Shown in pieces: positions 7,617 through 15,866 of a stretch of 64,000 nt of DNA. The position numbers and the translations under genes are program-made. The notes beneath the pieces are model-generated. The model worked only from the letters and a program-made list of their open reading frames with translations. It was not told the origin of the DNA and searched no databases. This DNA comes from Parerythrobacter_A sp963838735. GTDB taxonomy: Bacteria > Pseudomonadota > Alphaproteobacteria > Sphingomonadales > Sphingomonadaceae. The stretch covers positions 248,001 to 312,000 of the forward strand of contig CAWISG010000006.1 in assembly GCA_963838735.1 (NCBI GenBank), written 5' to 3'. How positions within the stretch are numbered: the stretch's first letter is position 1; every line of letters starts with the position of its first letter.

Positions 7617-8978
7617 ATGATCGATACCCAAACCGCCTGCGACCGCGCCGCGCAGCTGGTCGACTATGCGAAGCGCGCCGGAGCGGATGCCGGGGATGCG
7701 ATGGCAACGGCCAGCATGTCGCAGACCGTTTCGGTGAGGCTTGGCGCGCTGGAGGATGCCGACCGGTCGGAAGACGACGGCATTTCGCTGCGTGTTTTCG
7801 TGGGCAACCGCTCCGCCAGCGTAAGCGGTAGCGATGTTAGCGCAGACGCGATGGCGGACATGGCGGAACGCGCCGTCGCGATGGCGCGCCATGCGCCCGA
7901 AGACCCCTATGCCCGCATCGCCACGCCCGACGAGTTGGCGCAAGGGCCGTTTGCCGACCTCGACCTGTCGGACGACGCATCCCCATCCGCTGGCCCATCC
8001 GCCGGGCCGTCCGCCGAGACATTGCGAAGCCGCGCCGAAGCGGTGGAGGATGCGGCGCGCGCGGTTTCCGGCGTCACCAATAGCGAAGGGGGCAGCGCGG
8101 GCACGGGCTGCTCCGTCGCGGCGATGGCGACCAGCGCGGGCTTTGTCGCAGGCTATGCCGCCACCAGCCATACCATGAGCGCCAGCGTGATCGCGGGCGA
8201 GGGCGCGACAATGCAGCGCGACCATTTCGCCCGTTCCGCCCGCCATGTCGCCGACTTGCCGCCCGCCGAAGATATCGGCAGGCACGCGGGCGAGCGCACC
8301 GTCGCGCGGCTGAACCCCGCCGGTGTCGGCAGCGCCACTCTGCCCGTGCTGTTCGATCCGCGCGTCAGCCCCACACTGATCGGCCATTTGCTGAGCGCGA
8401 TGAACGGCATGGCGGCGGCACGGCGCGCGACCTTCCTGCTCGACCGGATGGACGAACCGCTGTTCCCCGACGCCATCGCGATCCGGGAAGAACCGCATCG
8501 TCCGCGCGGCATGCGCTCGCGTCCGTTCGACGGCGAAGGACTGGCGACACAGCCCCTAGCCCTGGTCGAACAAGGTCGCGCGACCGGCTGGCTGACCAAC
8601 CTCGCCGCCGCCGCTCAGCTCGGCATTGCGCCCACCGGCCACGCCATGCGCGGCGGGCCGGGCATTGCCCCTGCAAACGTCGTCTGCGCGGCGGGCGCGC
8701 GCAGTCGGGCGGATATGATCGACGATATTGCCGACGGCATCCTCGTCACCGAACTGATCGGGCAGGGCGTCAACGGCGTTACCGGCGATTACAGCCGGGC
8801 CGCATCGGGACGGCGCATTCGTAATGGCGAACTGGCGGAGGCGGTCAGCGGTTTCACTATCGCCGGAAACCTCGTCGATATGTATGCCGGGATGGAAGCG
8901 GCGGACGATCTGGAGATATATCGCGCCTTCGATGCGCCGACGCTGCGGATCGATGCCATGACGATTGCCGGGGACTGA
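7617..8978 (+). CDS. pmbA: TldE/PmbA-type metalloprotease partner
   Basis: A 453-residue member of the TldD/PmbA family. In E. coli TldD and TldE form a heterodimeric protease that unfolds and degrades peptides, including microcin B17 precursor and CcdA. Family features visible are SVRLGALEDADRSEDDGISLRVFVG near the start and GNLVDMYAGMEAADDLEIY near the end. The metal-binding HExxxH of TldD is absent, as expected for the E partner; tldD is not in the window. A short tandem SAGPSAGPSAE is inserted near residue 125. MIDTQ at 7617 is the first ATG at the right place. Confidence 0.9.
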   Translation: MIDTQTACDRAAQLVDYAKRAGADAGDAMATASMSQTVSVRLGALEDADRSEDDGISLRVFVGNRSASVSGSDVSADAMADMAERAVAMARHAPEDPYARIATPDELAQGPFADLDLSDDASPSAGPSAGPSAETLRSRAEAVEDAARAVSGVTNSEGGSAGTGCSVAAMATSAGFVAGYAATSHTMSASVIAGEGATMQRDHFARSARHVADLPPAEDIGRHAGERTVARLNPAGVGSATLPVLFDPRVSPTLIGHLLSAMNGMAAARRATFLLDRMDEPLFPDAIAIREEPHRPRGMRSRPFDGEGLATQPLALVEQGRATGWLTNLAAAAQLGIAPTGHAMRGGPGIAPANVVCAAGARSRADMIDDIADGILVTELIGQGVNGVTGDYSRAASGRRIRNGELAEAVSGFTIAGNLVDMYAGMEAADDLEIYRAFDAPTLRIDAMTIAGD

Positions 8979-8985
8979 CAGGGTT

Positions 8986-10392
8986 ATGACCGTATTATAT
9001 CGCCTCTGTGCCACCTTGCTGATGGCCCCCGTATTGCTGGTCTTCATCGCGACACCTGCCTTCGCCATGCTGCCCGGCATGGCGCCCGACGCTGCCGAAG
9101 CGCCCGCACCGGCCCCGGCGCAGCAAATTATCGACGACACGCAGGACGACGGCGCGGACGTGCGCATCGAACAGCGCATTCGCGGCATCTTCGGCGCGCT
9201 CGATGCGATGGCACAGACCGATGTCGCGGTGGAACAGGGCGTGGTCACGCTGTCGGGCATGGTGCCGAGCGACGACGATGTGGCGCAGGCGGAGGAGCTG
9301 GCGCGCAGCGTGCAGGGCGTGGTCGTCGTGCAGAACGATCTGGAACGCGATGTGTCGCTGGGCGAGAACCTGGGCGCGCTGGGCAGCTTGCAGGACCGCG
9401 CCGCCGACTTCGTGAAAGTGTTGCCGCTGGCTGGCGCGGCGCTGCTGGTGGCGCTCGCCATCGGCGCGTTCGGCTATCTGATTGCAGGTTTCGGCAGTTT
9501 CTGGCGGCGGGTGATGCCCAACCCGTTCCTCGCCGAACTGGTCGCGTCGGCAATCCGCTTCGTCTTCATCATCCTGGCGCTGGTTATCGCGCTCGACATG
9601 ATCGGGGCGGGGGCCCTGCTCGGCGCGGTGCTGGGCGGGGCGGGCGTGATCGGCGTGGCGCTGGGTTTTGCGATGCGCGACACCATCGAGAACTACGTTG
9701 CCAGCCTGATGCTGAGCCTGCGCCAGCCATTCCGCGCCAACGATCATGTGCTGATCGACGATCTGGAAGGCCGCGTCATCCGCCTGACCAGCCGCGCCAC
9801 CATCCTGATGACGCTGGACGGCAACCATCTGCGCATTCCTAACGGCCAGGTCTTCAAGGCGGTCATCCTGAACTACACCCGCAATCCGCAACGCCGGTTT
9901 GAATTCGATCTGGGCATCGATGCGGATGACGATCCCAATGCGGCGCGGCGGCTGGGGCGCGAGACATTGGCGACCTTGCCGTTCGTGCTGGACCAGCCCG
10001 GCCCCGAAGCGCGCACCGAGGCGGTCGGCGACAGCAATATCGTGATTCGCTTCCTGGGCTGGATCGACCAGCGCGAGGCGGACTGGTTCAAGGCCCGCAG
10101 CCGCGCCATCGCCACGGTCAAGACCGCGCTGGAGGATGCAGGCTTCGGCCTGCCCGAACCGATCTATCGCCTGCGCTTCGACCCGCGTTCCGAACCGTTA
10201 CCCTTCGCCAACATGCCCGACGCGAACGCCGCCCCTGCCAAGAAAGCGCCGTCCACAACCCGCGCACCGGTCGGCGAAGCGCACGAGGACATCGCGCCCA
10301 CCGATGAAGTCATGGAAATGGTTGCAGCGGAACGCGCCGCCGGCGGGGACGCCGAAGCCGACCTGCTCGATTACAAGCGGCCGGTCGAGTGA
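8986..10392 (+). CDS. Mechanosensitive channel of the MscS family with N-terminal BON domain
   Basis: A 468-residue protein. A signal peptide ends at FIATPAFA, then a periplasmic BON-like domain (about 50-120, with VEQGVVTLSGMVPSDDD). Three transmembrane helices follow (about 145-170, 190-210 and 212-232; the last is the Gly/Ala-rich pore helix GAVLGGAGVIGVALGFAMRD), then the cytosolic MscS beta domain (NDHVLIDDLEGRVIRLT). It should open on membrane tension to release solutes. The tail is Ala/Glu-rich. It starts 7 bp after pmbA with a CAGGG ribosome site, so the two are probably one operon. Confidence 0.88.
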   Translation: MTVLYRLCATLLMAPVLLVFIATPAFAMLPGMAPDAAEAPAPAPAQQIIDDTQDDGADVRIEQRIRGIFGALDAMAQTDVAVEQGVVTLSGMVPSDDDVAQAEELARSVQGVVVVQNDLERDVSLGENLGALGSLQDRAADFVKVLPLAGAALLVALAIGAFGYLIAGFGSFWRRVMPNPFLAELVASAIRFVFIILALVIALDMIGAGALLGAVLGGAGVIGVALGFAMRDTIENYVASLMLSLRQPFRANDHVLIDDLEGRVIRLTSRATILMTLDGNHLRIPNGQVFKAVILNYTRNPQRRFEFDLGIDADDDPNAARRLGRETLATLPFVLDQPGPEARTEAVGDSNIVIRFLGWIDQREADWFKARSRAIATVKTALEDAGFGLPEPIYRLRFDPRSEPLPFANMPDANAAPAKKAPSTTRAPVGEAHEDIAPTDEVMEMVAAERAAGGDAEADLLDYKRPVE

Positions 10393-10399
10393 CGTAATT

Positions 10400-10422
10400 T
10401 CCCCCACAAGCTGGGGAGGCTA
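10400..10422. terminator. Short hairpin between convergent genes
   Basis: The run CCCCC, then ACAAGCT, then GGGG forms a small stem between the mscS-type gene and ppa, which converge here. It may end both transcripts. The T-run is weak and the same string occurs as a short repeat in related genomes, so the call is tentative. Confidence 0.35.
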
Positions 10423-10427
10423 AACCA

Positions 10428-10955
10428 TCAGCCCTTCGCGCGTTCGATCGCTTCCTCGACCACGCGCGAGGCTTCTGCCGCATTGCCCCATTGCCCGACG
10501 CGGACCCACTTTTCGGGTTCCAGATCTTTGTAATGCGTGAAGAAATGCTCGATCTGCTGGAAGATGATGCTGGGCAAATCCTTGGTTTCGCCGACATCGG
10601 AATAATACGGGAACGTGGTGTCTACCGGTACGCAGATCAGTTTTTCGTCGCCGCCATGCTCGTCTTCCAGATTCAGCACCCCGATAGGCCGCGCGCGCAC
10701 CACGCAACCGGCCATGAACGGGCTGCGCGCGATGACCAGCGCGTCCAGCGGATCGCCATCGGGCGACAGGGTGTGCGGCACGAAGCCGTAATTGGCCGGA
10801 TAGCGCATCGGCGTGTGCAGGATGCGGTCCACAAACAGCGCGCCGCTTTCCTTGTCGAATTCGTACTTTACCGGCTCGCCGCCGGTTGGCACTTCGATGA
10901 TGACGTTGAGGTCGTGCGGCGGATTGGTGCCGGTGGGGATCTTGTCTATTCTCAT
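10428..10955 (-). CDS. ppa: Inorganic pyrophosphatase
   Basis: A soluble family I pyrophosphatase (175 residues) that hydrolyses PPi and pulls biosynthetic reactions forward. Visible active-site segments are VKYEFDKESG, RYPANYGFVPHT and the signature DGDPLDALV with its metal-binding aspartates. ATG at 10955 (MRIDKIPTGTN) matches the family N-terminus; the frame continues only to a TTG two codons earlier. A single gene, convergent with the channel gene. Confidence 0.96.
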   Translation of the reverse strand: MRIDKIPTGTNPPHDLNVIIEVPTGGEPVKYEFDKESGALFVDRILHTPMRYPANYGFVPHTLSPDGDPLDALVIARSPFMAGCVVRARPIGVLNLEDEHGGDEKLICVPVDTTFPYYSDVGETKDLPSIIFQQIEHFFTHYKDLEPEKWVRVGQWGNAAEASRVVEEAIERAKG

Positions 10956-11029
10956 GGGCAAGACGCATAGGGCGAATGCTGCATGTGCGAAAGGATTTTA
11001 TTATAGCCGCTGATGTGGCGCGCGTAAGT

Positions 11030-11203
11030 GTTTCTCGCAGAGAACGCAGAGGAAAGGAGAGACGCAGAGGGCGAGTATGTAGAGGCGCCGCAGGCTCTTA
11101 TCCTTAAATACCGCGACAGGTGCGACGTAACAGAATTATCGCGGCTTTACCGCAAGCACGACATCTTCGCGTCCCCCTGTCCTCTGCGTCCTCTGCGAGA
11201 AAC
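11030..11203. repeat. Inverted repeat with CTCGCAGAG arms
   Basis: The left arm (11030-11052, GTTTCTCGCAGAG-ACGCAGAG) and right arm (11181-11203, CCTCTGCGTCCTCTGCGAG) are near-perfect inverses about 130 bp apart. Repeats of this kind are widespread in proteobacterial intergenic DNA. A 68-codon open frame across it is a by-product of the repeat, not a convincing gene. Confidence 0.7.
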
Positions 11204-11282
11204 CCTATACTGCACCCCCCCTTCCAACCAATAAAGCCGGCAGCAATTGCGCACCGCACCTCGACCGCCTAGTCGCGCCAGG

Positions 11283-12521
11283 ATGAGCAAATTTCCCCAG
11301 GCGATCCGCGGCACGCAGGATATCTTCGGACCCGATGCCGAGGCGTTCGCCTTCGTCGTCGAAACCTTCGAGCGCGTGCGCAGGCTCTACCGCTTCCGCC
11401 GTGCCGAAATGCCGGTGTTCGAAAAGACCGAGGTGTTCGCCCGCTCCATCGGCGAAACGACGGATATCGTCTCAAAGGAAATGTACAGTTTTGAGGATCG
11501 CGGCGGCACTTCGCTGACCTTGCGCCCCGAGTTCACCGCCGGGATCGCGCGCGCGTTCCTGTCGAACGGGTGGCAGCAGCACGCGCCGCTGAAACTGGCG
11601 ACGCACGGCCCGCTGTTTCGCTACGAACGCCCGCAAAAGGGGCGCTATCGCCAGTTCCACCAGATCGACGCGGAGATCATCGGCGCAGGCGAACCGCAAA
11701 CCGATGTGGAACTGCTGGCGATGGCCGACCAGCTGCTGCGCGAGCTTGGCATAGAAGGCGTGACGCTGCACCTCAACACGCTGGGCGATGCCGATAGCCG
11801 TGAGGCGTGGCGCGCGGCGCTGGTCGCCTATTTTCGCGACGTGAAGGACGAGCTGAGCGCGGAATCGCAAGGTCGCCTCGAAGCGAACCCGCTGCGCATC
11901 CTCGACAGCAAGAGCCGCGAAGACCAGCGCTTCGTGGCCGATGCCCCGAAGATAGACGCCTTCCTGTCGGACGCGGCGCTGCGGTTCTTCGACGATGTAA
12001 CTTCGGGACTGGACGCGGCGGGCGTCGCGTGGACCCGCGCCGAAAACCTGGTGCGGGGCCTCGACTATTATCGCCACACGGCGTTTGAGTTTATTCCCGA
12101 CGAAGGCAGCGAAGCGGCGGGCAAGCTTGGCAGCCAGAGCACGATCCTGGGCGGCGGGCGCTATGACGGGTTGATGGAGAGCCTGGGCGGGCCGCAGACC
12201 CCTGCCGTCGGCTGGGCCGCGGGGATCGAGCGGCTGGCGATGCTGGTGGGGGAGCGGGCACCGGACGTGCCGGAAGTGGTCGTGGTGGCAGAAGACGACG
12301 CATCCGTGTCAAGCGCCATACGCGCAGTGTCGCGGTATCGGCGCGCGGGCGTCATAACCGATATTGTAGCATCGGGAAGTTCGCGGAAAAGGATGGACAA
12401 GGCCCATAAAACCGGTGCCGCATATATCGCGATCATTGGTTCCGACCCGCCGCGCCGCAGGCTTGCGGGCGAGGGTAAGCCAGACCGAAATGACTATCTT
12501 GCCAGTTTTCTGGCCGACTAG
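11283..12521 (+). CDS. hisS: Histidyl-tRNA synthetase
   Basis: A class II synthetase of 412 residues charging tRNA-His. Motif 2 is seen in GPLFRYERPQKGRYRQFHQID; the histidine-A motifs are LVRGLDYYRHTAFEF and the motif 3 area GGGRYDGLMESLGG. The anticodon-binding domain follows. MSKFPQAIRGTQDIFGPD at 11283 matches the conserved start; the frame extends upstream without homology. It is followed by a hairpin and then prfA. Confidence 0.97.
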   Translation: MSKFPQAIRGTQDIFGPDAEAFAFVVETFERVRRLYRFRRAEMPVFEKTEVFARSIGETTDIVSKEMYSFEDRGGTSLTLRPEFTAGIARAFLSNGWQQHAPLKLATHGPLFRYERPQKGRYRQFHQIDAEIIGAGEPQTDVELLAMADQLLRELGIEGVTLHLNTLGDADSREAWRAALVAYFRDVKDELSAESQGRLEANPLRILDSKSREDQRFVADAPKIDAFLSDAALRFFDDVTSGLDAAGVAWTRAENLVRGLDYYRHTAFEFIPDEGSEAAGKLGSQSTILGGGRYDGLMESLGGPQTPAVGWAAGIERLAMLVGERAPDVPEVVVVAEDDASVSSAIRAVSRYRRAGVITDIVASGSSRKRMDKAHKTGAAYIAIIGSDPPRRRLAGEGKPDRNDYLASFLAD

Positions 12522-12547
12522 CCCTGCTCGTCGCCCCGGCCGATGCA

Positions 12548-12580
12548 GGGGGGCGCTTCTGTTCCTACAGCGCCCCTTTC
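12548..12580 (+). terminator. Hairpin downstream of hisS
   Basis: GGGGCGC and GCGCCCC arms with a 13-base loop, followed by TTTC. The short T-run makes it a moderate Rho-independent terminator for hisS. Confidence 0.5.
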
Positions 12581-12714
12581 CTACACCCCCGGCACCGCCT
12601 ATCGCCGGATGTATGCCAAAAACGGCAAACCTTCCTCGCCCATCAAAGTGTAACCCTGTGACTTTTGACCAACAATATCCAGCCTTTTCAACGCTCTGCG
12701 TCCCAATTGCAAAG

Positions 12715-12729
12715 GTGACACGGTGTCAC
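12715..12729. promoter_or_regulatory. Palindrome GTGACAC-G-GTGTCAC upstream of prfA
   Basis: Perfect 7-bp inverted arms with a one-base centre, 39 bp before the prfA start. Further GTCACCTT and GTCACAC elements follow at once (12734-12749). It could be a protein-binding site or part of a leader hairpin; I cannot name a regulator. Confidence 0.35.
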
Positions 12730-12767
12730 TTTTGTCACCTTCGTCACACGCTTTCGGCCTGCCCTGC

Positions 12768-13835
12768 ATGACCATCCCCGCCGAACGCCTGCGGCAGTTG
12801 ACCGAACGCTTTGCCGAGCTCGAGGCGCGAATGGCGTCGGGGCAGCTGGAGGGCGAGGCGTTCGTGCAGGCGAGCCGCGACTATGCCGAGCTGGAGCCGG
12901 TCGCCGCCACTGCGCGGGATATCACCGCCATGCGCGCCGAGCAGGTCGAGCTGGAGGAGATGCTTGCCGACCCGGAAATGAAAGCAATGGCGGCGGAGGA
13001 ACTGGCTGCCATCGCGGAAAAACTGCCCGTCGCAGAACGCGCGCTGGCGCTGGCCATGCTGCCGCGCGATGCCGCCGATGCGAAGCCCGCCATGCTGGAA
13101 ATCCGCGCCGGCACCGGCGGCGACGAGGCGGCGCTGTTCGCGGGCGATCTCTACCGCATGTACGAGAAGTTCGCGGGCGAGCAGGGCTGGCGGATGGAGC
13201 CGGTCAGCATGAGCGCCAGCGAAGTCGGCGGGTTCAAGGAAATCGTCGCCAACGTCGTGGGCAAGGGTGTGTTTGCCAAATTGAAGTTCGAGAGCGGCGT
13301 ACACCGGGTGCAGCGCGTTCCCGAAACCGAAAGCGGCGGGCGCATCCATACATCCGCTGCCACTGTCGCCGTGCTGCCCGAGCCGGACGAGGTGGATGTC
13401 CATATCGACCAGACCGACCTCAAGATCGACACTTATCGCGCCAGCGGAGCCGGGGGGCAGCATGTCAACACCACCGACAGCGCGGTGCGCATCACCCACC
13501 TGCCGACCAATACCGTCGTCACTTGCCAGGACGGGCGCAGTCAGCACAAGAACCGCGAACAGGCAATGCAAGTGCTGCGCGCGCGACTGTACGAACAGCA
13601 GCGCGACGCGGTGCAGGGGGCGGAGGCCGAGGCGCGCAAGGCGATGGTCGGCAGTGGCGACCGGTCGGAGCGCATCCGCACCTATAATTTCCCGCAGGGA
13701 CGTGTGACCGATCACCGCATCGGTCTGACGCTGCACCGGCTGGAGGAAGTGCTGGCGGGGCCGGGGCTAGCGGAGCTGACCGATGCGCTGATTGCCGAAG
13801 ACGAGGCGAAGCGGCTGGCGGCGTTGGCGGAGTGA
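12768..13835 (+). CDS. prfA: Peptide chain release factor 1
   Basis: A 355-residue factor that reads UAA and UAG stop codons and triggers peptide release. The catalytic GGQ lies in ASGAGGQHVNTTDSAVR, and the central domain segment KFESGVHRVQRVPETE is typical. MTIPAERLRQL at 12768 is the natural start. prmC, which methylates the GGQ glutamine, follows 191 bp downstream, an arrangement conserved in proteobacteria; here a palindromic repeat has come between them. Confidence 0.97.
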   Translation: MTIPAERLRQLTERFAELEARMASGQLEGEAFVQASRDYAELEPVAATARDITAMRAEQVELEEMLADPEMKAMAAEELAAIAEKLPVAERALALAMLPRDAADAKPAMLEIRAGTGGDEAALFAGDLYRMYEKFAGEQGWRMEPVSMSASEVGGFKEIVANVVGKGVFAKLKFESGVHRVQRVPETESGGRIHTSAATVAVLPEPDEVDVHIDQTDLKIDTYRASGAGGQHVNTTDSAVRITHLPTNTVVTCQDGRSQHKNREQAMQVLRARLYEQQRDAVQGAEAEARKAMVGSGDRSERIRTYNFPQGRVTDHRIGLTLHRLEEVLAGPGLAELTDALIAEDEAKRLAALAE

Positions 13836-13879
13836 TTGGGACGCAGTATATGGCAGGGTGGTAGTGGGTATATCCAAAA

Positions 13880-14020
13880 CCCGTTCGCCCTGAGCTTGTC
13901 GAAGGGCCGTACTTTACCCGCGAATTGCATACAAAAAGAAAGAACAATGCTTCGACAAGCTCAGCACGAACGGGGGCAGGCTCGATACGAACGGAAGGGG
14001 CAGGCTCAGCACGAACGGGG
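13880..14020. repeat. Palindromic repeat of the TTCGACAAGCTCAG type, running into prmC
   Basis: The left arm CCGTTCGCCCTGAGCTTGTCG (13881-13901) is inverse to CGACAAGCTCAGCACGAACGG (13952-13972). Two partial extra copies of CAGGCTC-G-ACGAACGG follow (13977-14018). This is a very common sphingomonad repeat. Its last GGGGG run serves as the apparent ribosome site of prmC. Confidence 0.85.
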
Positions 14021-14026
14021 GTCGGC

Positions 14027-14854
14027 GTGGAAGTGACGGTTGCGATCAGGGAAGCCACGGCAACTCTGTCGCAAACATCCGATACCGCGCGGCTGGATGC
14101 GGAATTGCTGATGGCGCGGGCGCTGCAGGTGAGCCGATCCGCGATGCTGCTAGGGCATATGCGCGATGCCGTGCCGCCTGCATTCGGCGCGATGTTGGAG
14201 CGCCGCGCAGGCGGAGAGCCGGTGGCGTATATCCTTGGCGAACAGGAGTTTTACGGGCGGCCTTTCGCCGTCTCGCCCGCCGTCCTGATCCCGCGCGGCG
14301 ATAGCGAGACGGCGGTTGCGGCGGCAATGGAGCATACCGGCGAGGCTGGCACGTTGCTCGATTGCGGCACGGGGTCGGGCGCACTGCTTCTGACCCTGCT
14401 GGCGGAGCGCACGGGCTGGACCGGCACCGGTATAGACGCAAGCGCTGCGGCGCTGGACGTGGCGCGGCGCAACGCGGTGGCGCTCGGCCTTGCGGAACGG
14501 ACCATTCTGGCGCAGCGCGACTGGACGCAGGATGGGTGGCGTGACGGACTGGGGCGCTTCGATCTTGTTATCGCCAATCCACCCTATGTCGAGAACGACG
14601 CTGCGCTGGATCGCTCGGTGCGCGACTATGAACCGGGGGCGGCCCTGTTTGCCGGCGCGGACGGGCTGGACGATTACCGCGTCCTCGTGCCGCAACTGCC
14701 CACGCTGCTCGCACCGGGCGGTGTTACCGTGCTGGAAATCGGCGCGACGCAGGACGACAGCGTCGCCGCGCTCGCCCGCGACAGCGGGTTCGCCACCGCC
14801 CTGCGCCGCGATCTAGCCGGAAGGCCGCGCGCGCTGATATTGACAGCTTCGTGA
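14027..14854 (+). CDS. prmC: Release-factor glutamine N5-methyltransferase
   Basis: Methylates the GGQ glutamine of RF1/RF2 with SAM. About 275 residues: helical N-terminal domain, SAM-binding LLDCGTGSGALLLTLL, and the catalytic NPPY in DLVIANPPYVEND. There is no ATG near the expected start. GTG at 14027 or 14033 (VEVTVAIREATATL) gives the family length, and the GGGGG before it comes from the upstream repeat. The open frame extends further into the repeat (to 13925), but those residues are repeat-encoded and unlikely to be native. Confidence 0.93.
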   Translation: MEVTVAIREATATLSQTSDTARLDAELLMARALQVSRSAMLLGHMRDAVPPAFGAMLERRAGGEPVAYILGEQEFYGRPFAVSPAVLIPRGDSETAVAAAMEHTGEAGTLLDCGTGSGALLLTLLAERTGWTGTGIDASAAALDVARRNAVALGLAERTILAQRDWTQDGWRDGLGRFDLVIANPPYVENDAALDRSVRDYEPGAALFAGADGLDDYRVLVPQLPTLLAPGGVTVLEIGATQDDSVAALARDSGFATALRRDLAGRPRALILTAS

Positions 14855-15122
14855 GACAAGCCCCTTGGCAAAGGCGTGCAACCGCTCTACCTCGACCACA
14901 AGACCCGCGGTTGACGGTCGCGCGCATTATTTCGCGCCGTCCGGCCTCCACCGGGTCCAGCTCCATCATTTGTGAAGGCGTTGTGACCACTCGAAGGTGC
15001 GCAGCACGCAGCAAGGGAGCATCCGCACACCGGACATTTCGCCGGGGCGGCACGGGGTCAAGCGACCGTCCGGCGCAGCAGTTTTCATCGCGCCACCGGT
15101 CCGAACGAAGGAAGCGAATTCC

Positions 15123-15848
15123 TTGAATAACAATCGTAACAACAACCGCCGTCGCGGTGGCAACCGAAATCGCAACCAATCGGGCGGCGGCGGCAATCCG
15201 ATGCAGGCCAACCGAATCGACAATCGCGCGCGCGGCAATGCGCCGCAGATGCTGGATAAGTACAAGAAGCTGGCGCAGGACGCCCAGCATCACGACGATC
15301 CAGTGCAGGCAGAATACTACCTGCAATTCGCCGACCACTATTTCCGCGTCATTGCCGACAACAAGGCTCGCCAGGACGAGGCCCGCGCCAAACGCGACGG
15401 GCCCAACGCCGGTCAGGGTAGCGGTAAGGACAATCAGACACAGCACCGCAACAGCGACGAAAGCGGCGACCAGAACACCAACGGTGCCGCGGATTATCGG
15501 GATGATGAAGAGGCACCGCGCCGCAAACCGCGCCGCGCCCGCAACGATGGCGACAATGACCGCGACGAGAATGAAACAGGCGCGCCGTCGCGTGGTAGCG
15601 ACACCAGGGATGACGGTGACGATCGGCCCGCCCGCAAACCCCGCGCTCCGCGTGCCGCGAAACGGCCGCGCGAGGAGGGTAACGACGGTGGCGGTGCACG
15701 AGAAATTGACGCATCGGTCCTGCCGCCCTCCATCGGCGATACCGACGATGGCGAACCGGCTCCCAAACCGCGTCGCAAGCCTGCCGCCCGCCGTCGCAAG
15801 GCAGATGATGGCGGTAATGCAGGCGAAACTGCCGAAGCTGTCAGCTAG
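15123..15848 (+). CDS. DUF4167 domain protein
   Basis: A 241-residue, highly charged protein. The N-terminus is rich in Asn, Arg and Gly (NNNRNNNRRRGGN). A compact DUF4167 core follows at about residues 25-75 (PMQANRIDNRARGNAPQMLDKYKKLAQDA), then a long low-complexity Asp/Arg/Pro tail. Homologues sit beside prfA-prmC throughout alphaproteobacteria and their function is unknown; the composition suggests nucleic-acid binding. TTG at 15123 is chosen because GAAGGA lies upstream and family members begin with (M)NNNRNNNRRR. The 268-bp gap before it shows no gene and should hold its promoter. Confidence 0.88.
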   Translation: MNNNRNNNRRRGGNRNRNQSGGGGNPMQANRIDNRARGNAPQMLDKYKKLAQDAQHHDDPVQAEYYLQFADHYFRVIADNKARQDEARAKRDGPNAGQGSGKDNQTQHRNSDESGDQNTNGAADYRDDEEAPRRKPRRARNDGDNDRDENETGAPSRGSDTRDDGDDRPARKPRAPRAAKRPREEGNDGGGAREIDASVLPPSIGDTDDGEPAPKPRRKPAARRRKADDGGNAGETAEAVS

Positions 15849-15866
15849 GCGCGTCTTCGTCTGGTC

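Noticed and set aside
11028..11234. A 68-codon plus-strand open frame over the CTCGCAGAG repeat
   Set aside because: It is encoded by the repeat arms, has no ribosome site and no domain. Such frames recur wherever this repeat occurs.
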